This document shows, piece after piece, positions 60,068 through 64,000 of a DNA stretch of 64,000 nucleotides. The stretch comes from Bombardia bombarda (taxonomy: Eukaryota; Ascomycota; Sordariomycetes; Sordariales; Lasiosphaeriaceae). Where the stretch lies: the NCBI GenBank assembly GCA_030512295.1, contig JAULSR010000004.1, positions 1,426,001-1,490,000 on the forward strand, in the 5' to 3' direction. The notes under the pieces were generated by a model. The model was given only the letters and a program-made list of their open reading frames with translations, had not been told where the DNA came from and ran no database searches. Made by a program: the position numbers and the translations under genes. Each line of letters begins with the position of its first letter. The stretch's first letter is position 1.

Positions 60068-60754
60068 GGGGATTTATAGTTTGTATACTGATCTGCTGAA
60101 GGGTATAGTCTCGTACTTGGTCGTGTGTTTACTTGTATGTTTGTTGAGAATCTGGGATGAAAATAAGGGGGGCAAGCAATCAAGTGGAAGAATACCAGTA
60201 TAAGAGCCACTGGCACTGCCATGCCACCTTGCCAACAAACCAACAAACCAACCCATCCCATCTCGTAACGGAAAGGGTACTAACAACAACAATTCTCAAC
60301 CTTATTCCAAAAAAACAAACAATTTTGATATTCATCTAATATACCCGAATCGTAATAAACCAAAAACCCCCCCTCGCAACAATACTACCTATTTTATATA
60401 GGTAGCTGCGCGGTACGGTACATACAATATTCATAAAGGAGTGTGAGTGTGTGAATAATATTCTCCAACGACAAGACCAGCCCAAACACTCGCTCCCTCA
60501 GGAGGTATATGCATTTCCGCCTGCCTCCCAAGAGGTCCCAGTCCAGTCCAGTCCAGTCCAATCCCTTCCGCCCATATGTGCCCAATTAGTAGTAGTGAAT
60601 TTTATATGCCCAATCCAGTCAGTCGGAAAGCAAACACACTTCCTTTCTGTCCCTTTATGATGCTGCCATTTTCCATATTCACAATTTTTTAGACGCCAAT
60701 CGAACCCTTTTGTACAACGTACACGTCATAGAAGAAGAAAAAGTGTAAAGGGGA
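60068..60754. other. Convergent 3' region of ECM4 and eglC
   Basis: No gene. A CAGTC tandem repeat lies around 60538-60560, with AT-rich sequence that should contain both 3' UTRs. Confidence 0.5.
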
Positions 60755-62281
60755 TCAGAGCGCAAAAATAGCCGCCATCACACCCACAAACGCAGCACCA
60801 ATCGAACCCCCATACATGGCAGCACCCGCCGCCCCGTTGCTAGTGGTGATGGGCGACCCAGACGGCTGCCCCGAGCCCGAGAGGGTCGTGGTGGCGTTTA
60901 CACCCGGCGACCCCCCAGACCCGCCCGCGACGCCGCTCGCCGTGCTGTTAGCGGTGCCGCCGGTGGTAGTAGCCGCGCTGCTTGCTCCGGTGCTAACAGG
61001 GGCGCTGCTAAAGCCCGTTCCAGATGGTGCAGATGACGCAGGGAGAGTGGACGTCTCGAAAGAGAGCTGGGAGCTGGGTACGGCGCCGCCGGCGCCGGGG
61101 CTGCCGCCGCTGAAGGCCGAGGTGGCGATGATGCTGGAGAGGCTGGACGCCGCCGACGCCGACGCCGCGCTGCCGCCGCTGCTAGATGCGCCTGCGACGG
61201 CGGTGCTGGTGGAGGCCGCGGACGAGACAGAGGAGGATACTGGGCTTCTGGTGCGGATATTAGCTGACATTCATTCCCAAGCTCGAAGCCAGACTTGATT
61301 TCATGCAGTCACTACTCACTCGCTCTCCACCTTCCCGCACGAAAGATCAAACAACGGCGTCGACGTCAGCGCATTCCCAATAACGCCAAAGCTCGGGTTC
61401 GGCGTATCCGGCGCCGCGTCCTGAAACGTATACCACCACGTGTTCGTCGCCCCAAACAGCGGACACCCAACCTCATCCCAGTACGTCTTTGCGTTCTCCA
61501 GCGACGGCACCGCCTCGCCGACCGTCTTGCCACTAACGGGGAACCCCGTCTCGGTAACCCAGACGGGCTTGCCGCCGACGGCCGCCTTGGTGGCGCCAAA
61601 CGCGTCGTTGAACAGCGCCTTGTTGTTGCCGATCGCGTTGGCCTGCGTGTTCTGGAAGTAGGGGTACGCGTCGACGCCGGCCCAGTCGACGGCGTCGATC
61701 ACCACCTGGTTGGACCCGTTGACCCAGGCGGTCCACGTGTCGACGTGGCCGACGGGGGCGCCAGACAGCGGCGTGCCGGCGATGGTCTCGCGGACCTGCT
61801 TGATGTAGTTGGCGACGGTGGCGGGCTCGGCGCCGGGGTTCTCCTTGTTCAGCAGGCCCGTGGGCGAGATGCGGTAGAGGTCCTCGCTGCCGACCGAGAT
61901 GCCGACGACGAGGTCGGCGAAGGAGCTGCCGTACTGGGCGATGGCGGATTTCAGGGCTTGCAGCTCGTTGGCGAAGACGGCGTCGCCGGCCGAGCACCAT
62001 ATGCCCAGCAGCAGCGTCGTCTTGGTGGCGATGGCGGCCGGGATGGCGGATATGGGGCCGTTGGCTGTGCCGCCCTGCACCGTCGTGTAGAGACGGGCGC
62101 TGTTGAAGCCGCCGGCGGGGGCGCCGATGAGGCCCTGGGCCGCCTTGAACTCGGCTTCGAAGTCGGACTGGAACTTGACGGCGCCGCTGGTGAAGGTGGA
62201 GCCGTAGTTGAAGCCTTGGGAGGCTGCGAGGGCCGTGGAGAAGCTGGTAGCTAGGGCTACCAGGCCTGTGGTGGTGAGCAT
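60755..62281 (-). CDS. eglC: GPI-anchored endo-1,3-beta-glucanase, GH17 (EglC-like)
   Basis: Two exons (62281-61320, 61247-60755) with a 72-bp intron give 484 aa. A signal peptide (cleavage near residue 19) precedes a GH17 domain starting GFNYGSTF. The proton donor is Glu133 in GISVGSED and the nucleophile Glu244 in VTETGFP; both family signatures are intact. The GH17 domain ends near LFDLSCGK. Exon 2 encodes a Ser/Gly/Ala-rich stalk and a C-terminal hydrophobic tail ([15 protein letters not shown]) after small residues (NGAAGA), the pattern of a GPI-attachment signal. The enzyme cuts or remodels beta-1,3-glucan in the cell wall. Without the splice the protein would stop at ESE and lose the GPI signal, which supports the intron. 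Confidence 0.95.
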
Positions 62282-64000
62282 GGTGAGAGTAAGGGATGTT
62301 GTTTGCTGGCAAGCAAAGATTATGGTGTTTAAACTATGAGACCTTTTGGTATGTCGATTCCAAGAGCCCAAGAGGAGAAGGCCAAAAAGTCGGGTTGTGG
62401 AAAAGTCCAAAAGGGGTATGACTTCGAGAACAAAGAGAGAAAAAGACCAAGGTGGGAGGGAGGTCTGCAGGTTTATAAAGCTGCTTTGCAGACTAAGTCT
62501 AGACTTATAAGCTGGGTAGGAACGAACGGTGTTGAGCGATACGAGGAGTGGGTAAGGTACGTCAGTCAGGTAGCAGCACCCTTGGTCGCAACGTAAGGAT
62601 GTGTGGCCCGAGGAAAAGCAAGCAATGTGGATTGTAGATAAAAACGAAGGTACAATGCTGCAGGGTAGCACTCTGTGGTAATAGGTGAAGAGGGCGCCAA
62701 ACGAGTGCAAACGAGTATAGAAAGAGGAAGAGGAAAAAGAAAACCAGATGGGCAAGATGACTTGAGAGAAATATAATACACCCCAACCCAAGTCTGTGGA
62801 TGACGACGGACTGGTGACTTGCTTGTATGTAGGTATGTATATACGTAATATATTACATGGGAGCTGCTGCCCTGCGAGCAAGGATGCCGCCCGACCGACG
62901 GATGGAGAGACCTCTCACTCCTCCTCCTGGTAGGTGTGTGGTGGTGGCCTGGCCGGCGGCTGCCCTGGCCTGGCCTACCCAGAAGAAGGAAAAGGAAACA
63001 AATATCCATTCAGGTCCCGACACTTGCCGAAACCCCCAAAGACACACCAAGAAGCATGGATGGCCGCAAATCGACTTGGCCATCGATCATGTAAAGCCCA
63101 TCGCGACTGCTGGCTGCATCCTGCCGCCTGCGTCGTACCTTGCGCTAGAACGGCATGCACGGTGTGTGTGGTCACTGTGGTGTGTGGTGTGTGGTGTCTC
63201 CGCACCAGTCCAGTGGCGCCTGGGTGGCGGCGGGACCCATCCGAACACCCCATTGCTTGCCGACCCACCATGACAGCAAGCTTTTTCAGGGGCGGCCAGT
63301 TTTCTTTTGACAAGCAAGCAAGGCTCTAGGCAGGGGCCAGGGGATGAGGAGGGGTCCAAGTCGAACCCTGAGGTCATTGATACTGGAAGCGGCGGGCGGG
63401 CTGTTTCTGTTGGGTAAAAGGTTTTGCTGCTGGCCCCAGTTAAAAAGGTCCATTCGTACCCTGCACTACCTCACCGGGCACAACGCATACGTCAGTCGTC
63501 AACCAGCAAACACGAGCCCCCCGCCGAACCTGCCGATAGTTGTTTCTCGTATTCACAGACACAAATAACTGGTGCGTCGCGAATGAGCTAAGCCATCCGA
63601 AAAAAATTTGTTCAGATGGCACGTTGTCACTGCATCTATGCACCGCCACGCATACTTCGGATCATTCACCAAATAAATTCATTCTTTGTCTTGTCAATCT
63701 TGTTGATTTTTGCCTTGTCGACATCCAGTGTCCCGACGACCCCCGTAAATCGATCGATAGTTTTATTTCTCCACTTGTGTCCACCTAAAACCTCGTATGC
63801 CAAGGCGCGGGGAGCCAAGACTTTCTCTCTCAGTCAGGGGCAAGGGGATCCCCGGTTTGTTCAAGTCAGCGAATCAGCACCCGGGCGCTAATAATAACTG
63901 CCGTACGTAACGGAGATCGCCTTCGCTCACCTCTTGTCGAGCTGGCCACGCAAAAAGGTTGAGCTCAAGTCGTTGGCAAATGTTATTACCTTTATCATCT
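62282..64000. other. Right-end intergenic region
   Basis: No gene recognised in the last 1.7 kb. The first few hundred bases are the eglC promoter and leader (minus strand). Open frames beyond 62850 overlap on both strands and look like noise. A gene could start beyond the window. Confidence 0.5.

Noticed and set aside
61295..62254. 319-codon plus-strand frame opposite eglC
   Set aside because: Antisense shadow of the glucanase exon, with no recognisable features.

Overview
The window is nuclear DNA from a filamentous ascomycete (Pezizomycotina, most likely a Sordariomycete). Genes carry short GT-AG introns (about 55-250 bp) with CTAAC-like branch points and GC-rich coding sequence. The gene content is also fungal: myosin-motor chitin synthases, an Msb2 mucin, a GPI-anchored GH17 glucanase and a GT90 (CAP10) glycosyltransferase. 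I support 16 protein-coding genes. No CRISPR array, intact tRNA or intact rRNA gene was found.

Left part (1-22.7 kb): a RING-PHD protein, mitochondrial ribosomal protein mL46, then two large myosin-motor-like chitin synthases transcribed divergently from a 4.06-kb shared intergenic region. The plus-strand class V enzyme keeps the motor P-loop. The minus-strand class VII enzyme lacks it.

Middle (24-40.2 kb): a GT90 glycosyltransferase; the divergent ribosomal protein pair uS8 (RPS22) and eS12 (RPS12); a parvulin isomerase (Pin4 type); a YDG/SRA-like protein with an in-frame TAG; a tRNA-derived SINE-like element; an MFS transporter of the anion:cation symporter type; and the signalling mucin Msb2.

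A gene-poor block of about 9 kb (40.2-49.3 kb) holds no convincing protein gene. It contains a 25-G run, a 5S-rRNA-like fragment, a cluster of hairpins, an AT-rich island with GC-rich palindromes, and many microsatellites.

Right part (49.3-62.3 kb): a six-exon FKBP12-type isomerase, an F-box-like protein, the ubiquitin E1 enzyme UBA1, an ECM4-type glutathionyl-hydroquinone reductase, and the endo-1,3-beta-glucanase EglC. The last 1.7 kb has no recognisable gene.

Two themes stand out. First, cell-wall building and sensing recurs (two chitin synthases, Msb2, EglC, possibly GT90). Second, six single-base losses, all in G or C runs, break otherwise excellent reading frames: two in the class VII chitin synthase, three in UBA1, one in the F-box-like gene. 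With one base restored at each site, every coding length becomes an exact multiple of three, and UBA1 is essential, so I read these as consensus errors rather than gene decay.
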